From assembly GCA_017745235.1 (NCBI GenBank), contig JAGHZU010000002.1, forward strand, positions 264,756 through 328,755: a DNA stretch of 64,000 bases, given 5' to 3'. The notes beneath the pieces were generated by a model. That model saw only the letters and a program-made list of their open reading frames with translations, was not told the origin of the DNA and searched no databases. Of the stretch, positions 37,799-46,684 are shown piece by piece; the first letter of the stretch is position 1; the number at the start of each line of letters is the position of its first letter. This DNA comes from Caulobacter sp. Lineage in GTDB: Bacteria; Pseudomonadota; Alphaproteobacteria; Caulobacterales; Caulobacteraceae. A program made the position numbers and the translations under genes.

Positions 37799-38233
37799 TT
37801 AGTCGGCGACTCCAAGATGCTCCAACATGCGACTGACTTTCGCCGGGGCGGCGGGTTCCAGGGGCCACAGGTCGAGCACCGGCGTCGCGACGCCTTCGAC
37901 AACCTCATATCTGGGGTCCGGCAGGCGCTCCACCCCCTGCGACCGATCCACGCAGCGCACCAGCAGGCGAACGCGGCAGAAGGTCAGATGCGGCTGGGGC
38001 AGGACCCCGACCCCCCGGACCTCGATCAGACCGTCCAGGGTCGCGGGCGCCCGGCCGAACACGGCGCCGTTGGAAACGAAGGTCTCGACCCGGTCGTCGG
38101 CCACCAGCCGGAAGCCCTGGTCCAGGGCGCGCAGGGCCAGGTCGCTCTTGCCCACCCCCGAGGGGCCCTCGATCAGCGCCCCGGCCCACGAGCCGGCGAT
38201 CCGGCGGGCGATCAGCCCGGCATGGCGGATCAT
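37799..38233 (-). CDS. hprK: HPr kinase/phosphorylase (short alphaproteobacterial form)
   Basis: 144-residue enzyme, the C-terminal catalytic domain only; Firmicute HprK is over 300 residues. The Walker A motif GPSGVGKS (residues 23-30) is followed by ADDRVE and the VRGVGVLP signature. It phosphorylates and dephosphorylates Ser of HPr according to energy state. ATG 38233 overlaps the chvG stop (ATGA). The trio HprK-EIIA-HPr is directly attached to the ChvG sensor operon. Confidence 0.93.
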   Translation of the reverse strand: MIRHAGLIARRIAGSWAGALIEGPSGVGKSDLALRALDQGFRLVADDRVETFVSNGAVFGRAPATLDGLIEVRGVGVLPQPHLTFCRVRLLVRCVDRSQGVERLPDPRYEVVEGVATPVLDLWPLEPAAPAKVSRMLEHLGVAD

Positions 38234-39864
38234 TCGCGCACGATCCCGTGGTGGTGACCGCCGGCGCTTGCCTCGGGCAGGTCGACGCGGAAACGCGCAC
38301 CGATCACGCGACCGTCGGCGTCCTTGCGGTTTTCGGCGGTGATGTGGCCGCCGTGGGCCTCCACGATCTGGCGGGCGATCGACAGGCCAAGGCCCGAATT
38401 GCCCCCGAACGCCCGGCCCTTGGGGCGCGAGGTGTAGAAACGCTCGAAGATGGTCTCGAGATTGTCGGGCGGAATGCCGGGGCCGTCGTCGTCGACCGTC
38501 ACCACCAACCGTCCCGCTTCGCGCAGGCCCCCGGCCTCCCGCGTCAGCACCACCCGCACCTCGCCGTCCGCGTTGCTGAACGAGCGGGCGTTGTCGATCA
38601 GGTTGCGGAACACCTGGCCCATCGGCGTCTCGCGGGCCAGGACCCTGGCGTGAGCGGGCGCGCCCGAGGCGTCCAGCGTGACCCGCACGCTGCCGGGCGC
38701 GTCGCCGGGCCGAAGCTGGGCCGCGTAGAGGTGGATCACCTCGGCCAGCAGCAGGTTCAGCTCGAAAGCCTTCGGCGCCTCGCGCGACAGCTCCGCGTCC
38801 AGGCGCGAGGCGTTGGAAATGTCGGTGACCAGCCGGTCCAGCCGGCCCACGTCCTGCTGCAGGATGCCCAGCAGGCGAGCGCGAGCGGCCGGATCGGAGA
38901 CCAAGTCCAGCGTCTCGATCGCCGAGCGGATCGAGGTCAGGGGGTTCTTGATCTCGTGGGCCACGTCGGCGGCGAAGCGCTCGATGGCGTCCATCCGCTC
39001 CGACATCGAATCGGTCATCTCCTCCAGCGCCCGCGACAGGTCGCCCAGTTCGTCCTTGCGGTCGGAGATGTCGGGCAGGGAGATGGCGCGCGCGCCTTCG
39101 AGGCGTACGTGGTCGGCGGCCCGCGCCATGCGCAGCACCGGCTGGGCGATCAGGCGGTTGAGGAGGAACGACGAGATCAAGGTCGTGGCCACCGCGATCA
39201 GGGCGAAGGGCAGCAGGGCCTTGCGCTCGGCGGCGATGATCTGGTCGACGTCGCCGGCCTCCAGGGTCAGCACGCCCAGCACCGCGCGGACGTGCTGGAT
39301 CGGGATCGACACCGACACCACGCGGTCGCCGTTTTCCGACAAGCGGGTGCCGGCCACCGGCTCGCCCAGGCGGGCGCGGGCGATCTCGGCCTCCAGGGCC
39401 CGGCGGGCTTCCTCGGCGACCTTGGGCTTGGCCTTGTCCTCGGCCATGGGCAGACGGAAGGCGGGCTGGCCGGGCTTGCGAGCCGGGGGCAGCACCTTCC
39501 ATTCCACCCGGTCGGCCACGACGTAGCTGTCGGCCAGCTGGTGGCCCTGGGCGTCGAACAACCGCGCCCGCTGCGAGCGAGGAATGAACAGGCCCTGCAG
39601 GATATCGCTGGCCCGGTCCGCCTCGAGCATGGGCTCGGGATCGCCCACCGTCGCGGCCAGGTCGATGACGTTGGCGATCAGCTCGCCCTGGGTGGTCAGG
39701 CTGTCGATGCGGGCGTTGATCAGGCCGCTGCGCAGCTCGTTCAGCACAAGGGCCCCGCCAAGCAGGATGGCCAGGGCCAGGACGTTCAGGCCGATGATCA
39801 GCCGCCCCAGGCGCGAGCCCCTCGGCCAGGCGAGCTTGGGCCAGACGAACCTTGGCCTCGTCAC
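38230..39864 (-). CDS. chvG: ChvG sensor histidine kinase
   Basis: 544-residue inner-membrane kinase with TM1 near residues 19-40, a periplasmic domain of about 190 residues, TM2 near 225-250, HAMP, HisKA (FAADVAHEIKNPLTSIRSAIETL) and HATPase (DNARSFSN, DDDGPGIPP, GNSGLGLSIARQIVEAHGG). ChvG senses envelope or acid stress, being held off by the periplasmic inhibitor ExoR in rhizobia. GTG 39864 is preferred, 28 bases after the chvI stop with GAGGG upstream; an ATG at 39924 would overlap chvI. It is cotranscribed with chvI and hprK. Confidence 0.92.
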   Translation of the reverse strand: MTRPRFVWPKLAWPRGSRLGRLIIGLNVLALAILLGGALVLNELRSGLINARIDSLTTQGELIANVIDLAATVGDPEPMLEADRASDILQGLFIPRSQRARLFDAQGHQLADSYVVADRVEWKVLPPARKPGQPAFRLPMAEDKAKPKVAEEARRALEAEIARARLGEPVAGTRLSENGDRVVSVSIPIQHVRAVLGVLTLEAGDVDQIIAAERKALLPFALIAVATTLISSFLLNRLIAQPVLRMARAADHVRLEGARAISLPDISDRKDELGDLSRALEEMTDSMSERMDAIERFAADVAHEIKNPLTSIRSAIETLDLVSDPAARARLLGILQQDVGRLDRLVTDISNASRLDAELSREAPKAFELNLLLAEVIHLYAAQLRPGDAPGSVRVTLDASGAPAHARVLARETPMGQVFRNLIDNARSFSNADGEVRVVLTREAGGLREAGRLVVTVDDDGPGIPPDNLETIFERFYTSRPKGRAFGGNSGLGLSIARQIVEAHGGHITAENRKDADGRVIGARFRVDLPEASAGGHHHGIVRE

Positions 39865-39892
39865 GCGCCGCCGGGGACCCTCGCCGTCGGGA

Positions 39893-40603
39893 TCAGGATT
39901 CGCGATAGCGGTAGCCGACGCCATACAGGGTTTCGATCGAGTCGAATTCGGGGTCCACCTGGCGGAACTTCTTGCGCATCCGCTTGATGTGGCTGTCGAT
40001 CGTGCGGTCGTCGACATAGACCTGATCGTCGTAGGCGGCGTCCATCAGGTTGTCGCGGCTCTTCACGAAGCCGGGACGCTGGGCCAGCGACTGCAGCAGC
40101 AGGAACTCGGTCACGGTCAGGCGAACCGGCTTGCCGTCCCAAAGGCTGTCGTGGCGGGCCGAATCGAGCGTCAGCTTGCCCCGCTTCATGATCTTGGAAT
40201 TGGCCGCGCCCGGCGCGGCGCCCGCGCTGTCGTCCTCTTCCGGACGGGCCCGGCGCAGCACCGCCTTGACCCGCTCCAGCAGTAGGCGCTGGCTGAACGG
40301 CTTGTGGATGTAGTCGTCGGCCCCGAGGTTGAAGCCCAGGATCTCGTCGATCTCGTCGTCCTTGGACGTGAGCATGATGACCGGGATCTCGGTGGTCTGG
40401 CGCAGGCGGCGCAGCACCTCCATGCCGTCCATGCGGGGCATCTTCACGTCCAGCACCACCAGGTCGGGCGGGTTGCTTTCGACCGCGTCCAGGCCCGAGG
40501 CGCCGTCGTAGTACGCCTTGACGGTATGGCCGTGGCTTTCCAGGGCCAGCGAAACCGAGGCGACGATGTTCTCGTCGTCGTCGATGAGAGTAATTTCGGC
40601 CAT
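39893..40603 (-). CDS. chvI: ChvI response regulator
   Basis: 236-residue OmpR-type regulator. Phospho-acceptor Asp52 ([11 protein letters not shown]) with acidic residues D8-D10, a linker of about 20 residues rich in E/D/A ([14 protein letters not shown]), and winged helix with [36 protein letters not shown] and [11 protein letters not shown]. ChvI controls envelope and symbiosis functions in rhizobia and in Caulobacter regulates the sRNA ChvR under acid and other stresses. It is the first gene of the five-gene chvI-chvG-hprK-EIIA-ptsH operon. Confidence 0.95.
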   Translation of the reverse strand: MAEITLIDDDENIVASVSLALESHGHTVKAYYDGASGLDAVESNPPDLVVLDVKMPRMDGMEVLRRLRQTTEIPVIMLTSKDDEIDEILGFNLGADDYIHKPFSQRLLLERVKAVLRRARPEEDDSAGAAPGAANSKIMKRGKLTLDSARHDSLWDGKPVRLTVTEFLLLQSLAQRPGFVKSRDNLMDAAYDDQVYVDDRTIDSHIKRMRKKFRQVDPEFDSIETLYGVGYRYRES

Positions 40604-40808
40604 CGAGCCCTATGGTTCCTTTCACGCCTTGCCGGCCGATACTATCGGTCGACCTCGCCCCGTACAACGCGGAGAGCGGCGAAGCTTTCCCTGACTTTTG
40701 CGGCTCCAGCGTGGCGCCTTTGCGGCCAGCCCCGACGCCTGGGCCGTTCGGCAACCTCGTCTTAAGGCCTCATCGGCCATGGTGAAGGCTCGGGGAGCCC
40801 TTAAGCCC
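40604..40808. promoter_or_regulatory. Divergent region upstream of chvI
   Basis: 205 bases between divergent chvI and the 568-residue unassigned protein. It contains a perfect 13-bp palindrome, CCGATA-C-TATCGG (40636-40648), 33 bp upstream of the chvI start. This is a candidate operator, perhaps for ChvI itself, but the motif is not a proven ChvI box. Confidence 0.4.
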
Positions 40809-42515
40809 ATGAGCGATCAAGTCCATTACGAGCTGTTCGTGCGCCGGAAGCCCGGCGCGCAATGGACGCTCGACATGGCGACCGAGAACCGCGCCAACGC
40901 CCTGCAGACCGCCGAGGAGGTGCTGGAGCAGGGCCGTGCGATCGCCGTGCGGGTCACCAAGGAAACGCTCGACCCCGAGACTCGCGAATACAAGTCGATC
41001 TCGATCTTCACCAAAGGCCAGGTCGACGGCGGCAAGCCCAAGAAGCAGCGGGAAGACCTGGATCCCCTCTGCGTCCAGCCCGCCGACCTCTACACCGCCC
41101 ATGCCCGCGACCGTATCGGCCGCCTGCTGGACGGCTGGCTGGCCCGCCACAACGCCACACCGTTCGAACTGCTGCACCGCCCCGACCTGGTCGAGAAGCT
41201 GGAGGCCTCGGGCACCGACCTCCAGCACGCCCTGCAGAAGATCGCCATTCCCGAGGCCGAGGCCCGGGGGATGTCGGTCCACGAACTGATCCGCACCTTC
41301 CAGGGCCTGGTCGAGCGCACCGTCGCCAACCTGATGAAGGCGTTCAAGAAGGGCAACCTGCCTGATCTGGACAAGGAAGGCTTCGCGCGCGCCGCCGAGC
41401 GGCTGTCGACCGATCCCGACCGCGCCTTCCTGCTGGGCGCCGGGGTGGCCGCCTCGATCGCGCCCGGGAAGAACTGGGCCGAAAAGATCGCCCGCCTCCT
41501 GGACCTGGCCGACGCGGCTCCCTCCGAGCCCAAGGCTCGCGCCGCGGCCCTGGCGGCGATCGAACAGCCGCTGGCCGAGATCGTCGGCTCCAAGGCTGGC
41601 ATGGCCGACCTGCTGGACGGCGCCGAGGACCTGGGCTCGACCCTCGCGGCCATGACCCGCCTCTCGGGAGGCGGTCAGGTCGAGACCCTGATCCGCATCG
41701 AGCCGGGCGTGCGCAACTGCATGCCCGAACTGTCGGGCACGGCCCAGCGCTTGTCCAAGTGGCTGGCCGGCGACGACTTCCCGGCGGTTCGCGTCTCGAT
41801 CGCCCAGCGCGTGCTCAAGGAACTGAACGGCGTGCGCCGCCTCAAGCCCGCCGACGCCGAGGCCGAGATCGAGTTCCTGCGCGCCCTGGCCATGAGCCTG
41901 ACCGCCGCAGCCGGCCGCATCCTGCCGCCAGAGGACATCACCGGGGCCTTCACCACCCGTTCCAAGACCCTGCTCAACGGCGAGTTCATCGAGGCCCTGC
42001 TGGGTCGCGACCGCTCCTCCCGCGATGAGATCCAGATGCTGATCCGCCTGGCCGAGAACGTCATGGGCGCGGTCAACAAGCGCATGGCCGCCCGCTGGCT
42101 GTCGGCCAACATCCAGGCGCTGCGCTTCGAGAAGGAGTTGCGCCAGGGGCCGGATTCGGCCGCAGCCAAGCTGGCCATGCTGGCGAGCCTGCAGCGCTCG
42201 CTGGTCCGTTCGGGCCTGGTGGTCGAGGACTACGGCCCGCTGTGCGAGAAGCTGGGCGACCTGGGCGCCATGGTCGAGGCCGACGCGCGCCTGCTGACCA
42301 TGCTGGTTCGCGCGCCCGCGCCCCTGCCCCAGAAGCTGTCGGTGCTGATCCGCCTGGCCATGGGCGAGGCCGGCCCCACCGGCCCCGTCGCCGACCGGGC
42401 CAAGCTGGAAGCCATGAAGCTGGCCCGCGCCCCCGAGGCGCGCGTGGAGCTGGCCGGCTCGCCCGAGACCGTCGACCTGCTCAAGGAACTGGTCCAGCAC
42501 AAGGTCGCGGCCTGA
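40809..42515 (+). CDS. Conserved-looking hypothetical, 568 residues
   Basis: I do not recognise this protein. The first 70 residues form a small alpha/beta module (VHYELFVRRKPGAQWTLDM, IAVRVTKETLDPETREYKSI) ending at FTKGQ. The remaining 500 residues are nearly all helical, rich in Ala/Leu/Lys/Arg/Glu, without signal peptide, membrane helices or nucleotide-binding loop; the HELIRTFQGLVERTVANLMKAFKK stretch near residue 155 is strongly amphipathic. It looks like a cytoplasmic scaffold or adaptor. It is divergent from chvI and not overlapped by other genes. Coding is supported by uniform codon use over 1.7 kb and a clean start with no competing upstream ATG in frame. Confidence 0.75.
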   Translation: MSDQVHYELFVRRKPGAQWTLDMATENRANALQTAEEVLEQGRAIAVRVTKETLDPETREYKSISIFTKGQVDGGKPKKQREDLDPLCVQPADLYTAHARDRIGRLLDGWLARHNATPFELLHRPDLVEKLEASGTDLQHALQKIAIPEAEARGMSVHELIRTFQGLVERTVANLMKAFKKGNLPDLDKEGFARAAERLSTDPDRAFLLGAGVAASIAPGKNWAEKIARLLDLADAAPSEPKARAAALAAIEQPLAEIVGSKAGMADLLDGAEDLGSTLAAMTRLSGGGQVETLIRIEPGVRNCMPELSGTAQRLSKWLAGDDFPAVRVSIAQRVLKELNGVRRLKPADAEAEIEFLRALAMSLTAAAGRILPPEDITGAFTTRSKTLLNGEFIEALLGRDRSSRDEIQMLIRLAENVMGAVNKRMAARWLSANIQALRFEKELRQGPDSAAAKLAMLASLQRSLVRSGLVVEDYGPLCEKLGDLGAMVEADARLLTMLVRAPAPLPQKLSVLIRLAMGEAGPTGPVADRAKLEAMKLARAPEARVELAGSPETVDLLKELVQHKVAA

Positions 42516-42595
42516 CCTCTGCTGGCCGCCCCCCTTCTGCTTTGCGCGCGAACGCCTAAGTTCGTCTCGGCCGCTCGGGCCGGGAGAACAACGAC

Positions 42596-42907
42596 ATGGC
42601 GATCTTCAGCGTCCTCTATCCGGCCCGCGAGGGCGCCAAATTCGATCACGACTACTACGCCGCCGTGCACATTCCGATGGTCCGGAAAGGCTTCGAGCCC
42701 ACCGGCCTGACCGACGTGAAGGTTCTTCGCGGCGTACCCGGTCCAGACGGCGGCCCGCCGCCGTTCGTGGCCATGGTCCACCTGACGTTCCGCGACGCCG
42801 AGGCCCTGGGCGCCTCGCTGGGCGGTCCGGCCGCGCCCGCCATCCTGGCCGACGTCGCCAAGTTCACCGACATCACCCCGATCACCCAGGTCAGCGTCGC
42901 AGGCTGA
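42596..42907 (+). CDS. EthD family protein
   Basis: 103-residue ferredoxin-like (dimeric alpha/beta barrel) protein of the EthD family. FSVLYPAREGAKFDHDYYAAVHIPMVRKGF and the conserved His/Asp in this segment are characteristic, as is VHLTFRDAEALGASL. EthD proteins accompany cytochrome P450 ethers degradation in some bacteria, but most are of unknown role and may degrade small carbonyl compounds. It lies alone between the helical protein gene and convergent pseC, 4 bases from its stop. Confidence 0.85.
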   Translation: MAIFSVLYPAREGAKFDHDYYAAVHIPMVRKGFEPTGLTDVKVLRGVPGPDGGPPPFVAMVHLTFRDAEALGASLGGPAAPAILADVAKFTDITPITQVSVAG

Positions 42908-42911
42908 CCGC

Positions 42912-44083
42912 TCAGCGCCGCTCCAGCACCGCCGACAGCGCCTCGACCACCCGGTCGACGTCGCCGTCGGCCATGGCGGGATAGAGCGGCAGGGTCAGAC
43001 AGCGGGCGTACCAGGCGTCTGCGCCCGGCAGGTCCAGGCTCCCGTAGCGGGCCTGGTAATAGGGCTGACGGTGGACGGGAATATAGTGGACCTGGCTGCC
43101 GATCCCCTCGGATCTCAGCGCCTCGACCACCGCGCGGCGGGTCACGCCAAGGGCCTCGAAGTCGATCAGAACGGTCAGCAGGTGCAGGGCCGGATCCGAC
43201 CAGGCCGGGCTTGCGGCCAGCCGCACGACCGGGGCCAGGGGCGCCAGCTTCTCGGCATAGAGCGCCGCCAACGCCTTCCGGCGGGCCACGAACCGGTCCA
43301 GCTTGGCCAGTTGCGAGATTCCCAGGGCGCACAAGACGTCGGGGATGCGGTAGTTGAACCCCAATTCCGGCATCTCGTACCACCAGGGGTCCGAGCCCTC
43401 GGGCCTCAGCATGCCGTGCCCGCGCAGGCTGCGGGCCCGCCCCGCCAGCGTCGCGTCGTTGGTGGTCAGCATGCCGCCCTCGCCCGTGGCCAGGGTCTTG
43501 ACCGGATGGAACGAGAAGCTGGCGAAGCTGGAGAAGGCGCCGTCCCCCACCGGGTGGGGCGCGCCGTCGAAGGTGGCGACCGAACCCAGGGCGTGGGGGG
43601 CGTCCTCGACCAGCACGGCGCCGACTCCCTCGGCCAGGTCGCGCAAGGCCGGCAGGTCGCAGACGTCGCCGCGCAGATGCACCGGCAGGACGGCCCGCAC
43701 CCGACGGCTCCCGGCGCGTTTCAGAGCGTCGGCCAGGGTGGCCGGCGTCATCAGGCCGCTGTCGGGATCGACGTCGGCGAACACCACCTCGGCCCCGACG
43801 TAACGGGCGCAGTTGGCGGTGGCCAGGAAGGTGACCGAGGGCGCGATGCAGACGTCGCCCTCCCCGACGCCCAGGGCCAGCATGGCCAGGTGCAGGGTCG
43901 CGGTGCCGTTGGCCACGGCGATGGCGTGCTCGGCCCCGACCCTGGCCTTGAAGGCCGTCTCGAAGGCCTCGACCGTCGGGCCGGTGGTCAGGAAGTCTGC
44001 GCGCAGGGCCGCCGCGACCGCCGCGACGTCGTCGTCCTCGATGGTCTGGCGGCCGTAGGGCAGGAAGGGCCCTTGCCCGGACA

Positions 44084-44084
<1 letters not shown>
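42912..44084 (-). CDS. pseC: UDP-4-amino-4,6-dideoxy-L-altrosamine transaminase (pseudaminic acid pathway)
   Basis: 390-residue PLP-dependent aminotransferase of the DegT/DnrJ/EryC1 family, second step in CMP-pseudaminic acid synthesis. The PLP-binding Lys lies in SFASFSFHPVKTLATGEGG; N-terminal LPYGRQTIEDDDV and AVANGTATLHLAML are family marks. ATG 44084 overlaps the pseB stop (TGATG). Known in Caulobacter as FlmB, needed for flagellin glycosylation and filament assembly. Related enzymes aminate other sugars, but pairing with pseB makes PseC the best call. Confidence 0.9.
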
Positions 44085-45121
<1,037 letters not shown>

Positions 45122-45166
45122 TCAGCCTCCTGGCCGCCCGACCGCGGCGTCCCGCGCGGGCGATTC

Positions 45167-45174
45167 ATGGTTAA
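45167..45174 (-). promoter_or_regulatory. CtrA half-site candidate upstream of pseB
   Basis: TTAACCAT on the minus strand, 49 bp upstream of the pseB start and within the 118-base pseB/FliL-like divergent region. TTAACCAT is described as a CtrA half-site in Caulobacter. Eight bases alone are weak evidence. Confidence 0.35.
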
Positions 45175-45236
45175 CGCCCCTCTTGTGCGCCCGATACGTA
45201 AAGAGGACGTCAACCACGCCGTGCGAGAAGGACGCC

Positions 45237-45641
45237 ATGCGCCGCGCCCTGATCCCGTCCGCCCTCGCCCTGGCTCTCGCGAGCCTGGCCGCCCAGCCCG
45301 CCTTCGCCGGCCACGGCAAGGAGGAGGCCAAGGCGGCGCCGACCTATTTCGCCCTCCAGCCGCTGACCGCCACCGCCATCCGCCGCGACGGCCGACGCGG
45401 GGTGCTGATCGTCGAGGCCGGGGTCCAGGCCATGGACCCCAAGCTGATGGAGCGCGCCCAGCAGTCCGAACCCCGCCTGCGCGCGGCCTTCGCCCAGGTG
45501 CTGATGACCTACGCCTCGGGCCTGCCGCGCGGCGCGCCGCCGGACCTGAACTACCTGTCGGGCAAGATGCAGGGCGCCGCCGACGAGGTGCTGGGCCGCA
45601 AGGGCTCCAAGGTGCTGCTCGGCTCAGCGATCGTGAACTGA
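45237..45641 (+). CDS. Secreted FliL-like protein, function unknown
   Basis: 134-residue protein with a signal peptide (cleavage near AFA-GH), then a single domain of about 95 residues. Its pattern (YFALQPLTATAIRR, RGVLIVEAGVQAM, LRAAFAQVLMTYAS, GAADEVLG, VLLGSAIVN) resembles the periplasmic C-terminal domain of FliL, but without the usual membrane anchor. FliL stabilises the stator-motor in flagella. The divergent partner is pseB, of flagellin glycosylation, which supports a flagellar link (inference). AGAAGG lies 6 bases upstream of ATG 45237. The family assignment is by pattern, not by a certain domain hit. Confidence 0.65.
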   Translation: MRRALIPSALALALASLAAQPAFAGHGKEEAKAAPTYFALQPLTATAIRRDGRRGVLIVEAGVQAMDPKLMERAQQSEPRLRAAFAQVLMTYASGLPRGAPPDLNYLSGKMQGAADEVLGRKGSKVLLGSAIVN

Positions 45642-45793
45642 GGCGACGGCGGGCCAAGCCCGCTGGCGCTTTTCGGTGTGCCCGCCGACGTTCGATGTCA
45701 TCCGGACCCGAACCTGAAGTCCGCTCACGACGCTAGTCGGACGGCGACAGGGTCTACTTGTCGGATCGAGTGGTCGCGTCTTAGGGTCACTGC

Positions 45794-46114
45794 ATGGAGA
45801 TGGTGATCCTAGTTGCGGTTGTAGTCGACGTGCTCGCCATAGCTGTGTCTTCGGAAGCTTTTCGGCATCGACTAGCCAGTTTCAGGCTGTCTCGGGCAAC
45901 TCAGCCCGAATATCCGCTGATGCGGCCCCGATCGCCACCGAATGAGTATCCGTTTTCATCATCACGGGCCTCGCTCCTGTTTGGCCTATTGTTCATATGG
46001 ACCGGCGAACATCGTGAGTACGAAGATCGACGGCTGACCCGCTATGCGTGGATGGCGCGCCTGAGCATGCTGGGACTACCTGCCATCATTCTGCTCTGGG
46101 CCGTGGCAAGCTGA
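45794..46114 (+). CDS. Possible small membrane protein in a low-GC islet
   Basis: 106-residue predicted protein with an N-terminal helix (about residues 3-20, VILVAVVVDVLAIAV) and a C-terminal helix (about 88-105), plus a hydrophobic stretch near 60-70. The middle is rich in Pro/Arg/Ser. Codons differ from neighbouring genes: CTA, ATA, GTA, TTG and TCA are frequent, so this is either recently acquired or not coding. The upstream Shine-Dalgarno site is weak. No family recognised. The flanking 45642-45793 holds nothing I can name. Confidence 0.4.
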   Translation: MEMVILVAVVVDVLAIAVSSEAFRHRLASFRLSRATQPEYPLMRPRSPPNEYPFSSSRASLLFGLLFIWTGEHREYEDRRLTRYAWMARLSMLGLPAIILLWAVAS

Positions 46115-46154
46115 CCGCTTCCCACCCTTTGTGGACCGCTGGCGACAATCCCGC

Positions 46155-46649
46155 CTACTTCTTCCGCCGCGCCCGGAAGAATCCGCGCAGCAGTTCCGCG
46201 CTCTCCTCGGCCAGGACCCCGCCAGTCACTTCCGGCCGCCAGTGGCAGGTGGGCTGGGCGAAAAACCGGGGGCCGTGCAGCACGGCGCCGCCCTTGGGGT
46301 CCTCGGCGCCGAACACCACCCGGCCGATGCGGGCGTGGCTGATGGCGCCGGCGCACATGGCGCAGGGCTCCAGCGTCACAACCAGGGTCAGGTCGGTCAG
46401 CCGATAGTTCTCCAGCTTGGCGGCGGCGATCCGCATGGCCGCGATCTCGGCGTGGGCCGTGGGGTCGTGGGCGCCGATGGGTCCGTTGCCGGCGGCGGCG
46501 ACCACCTCGCCGGTTCGCGGATCCAGGATCACAGCCCCGACCGGCGTCTCGCCCCGCGCGGCGGCGGCGTGGGCTTGGTCCAGCGCCAGACGCATCATCC
46601 GCTCGTCTTGATCCCCGGCCGGATCGGTGCGCATAGGAAAACCGCCCAT
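46155..46649 (-). CDS. tadA: tRNA-specific adenosine deaminase
   Basis: 164-residue zinc deaminase that converts A34 to inosine in tRNA-Arg(ACG). It has the catalytic HAE (DPTAHAEIAAMR) and zinc-binding PCAMCAG motifs, plus NYRLTDLTL. ATG 46649 or ATG 46634 could be the start; the first gives MGGFPMRTDP, while the second is 15 bases inside and neither has a clear ribosome-binding site. The gene is divergent from the pseudouridine synthase gene, only 35 bases away. Guanine/cytosine deaminases share the fold, but length and residues favour TadA. Confidence 0.9.
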   Translation of the reverse strand: MGGFPMRTDPAGDQDERMMRLALDQAHAAAARGETPVGAVILDPRTGEVVAAAGNGPIGAHDPTAHAEIAAMRIAAAKLENYRLTDLTLVVTLEPCAMCAGAISHARIGRVVFGAEDPKGGAVLHGPRFFAQPTCHWRPEVTGGVLAEESAELLRGFFRARRKK

Positions 46650-46684
46650 CGTGAGATGCGCCCAGCCCCTCGAAGGACGACGCC

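Noticed and set aside
39865..40017. Longer chvG start upstream of 39864
   Set aside because: The added residues overlap chvI, are Ser/Arg-rich and have no family counterpart. GTG 39864 follows the chvI stop with a usable ribosome-binding site.
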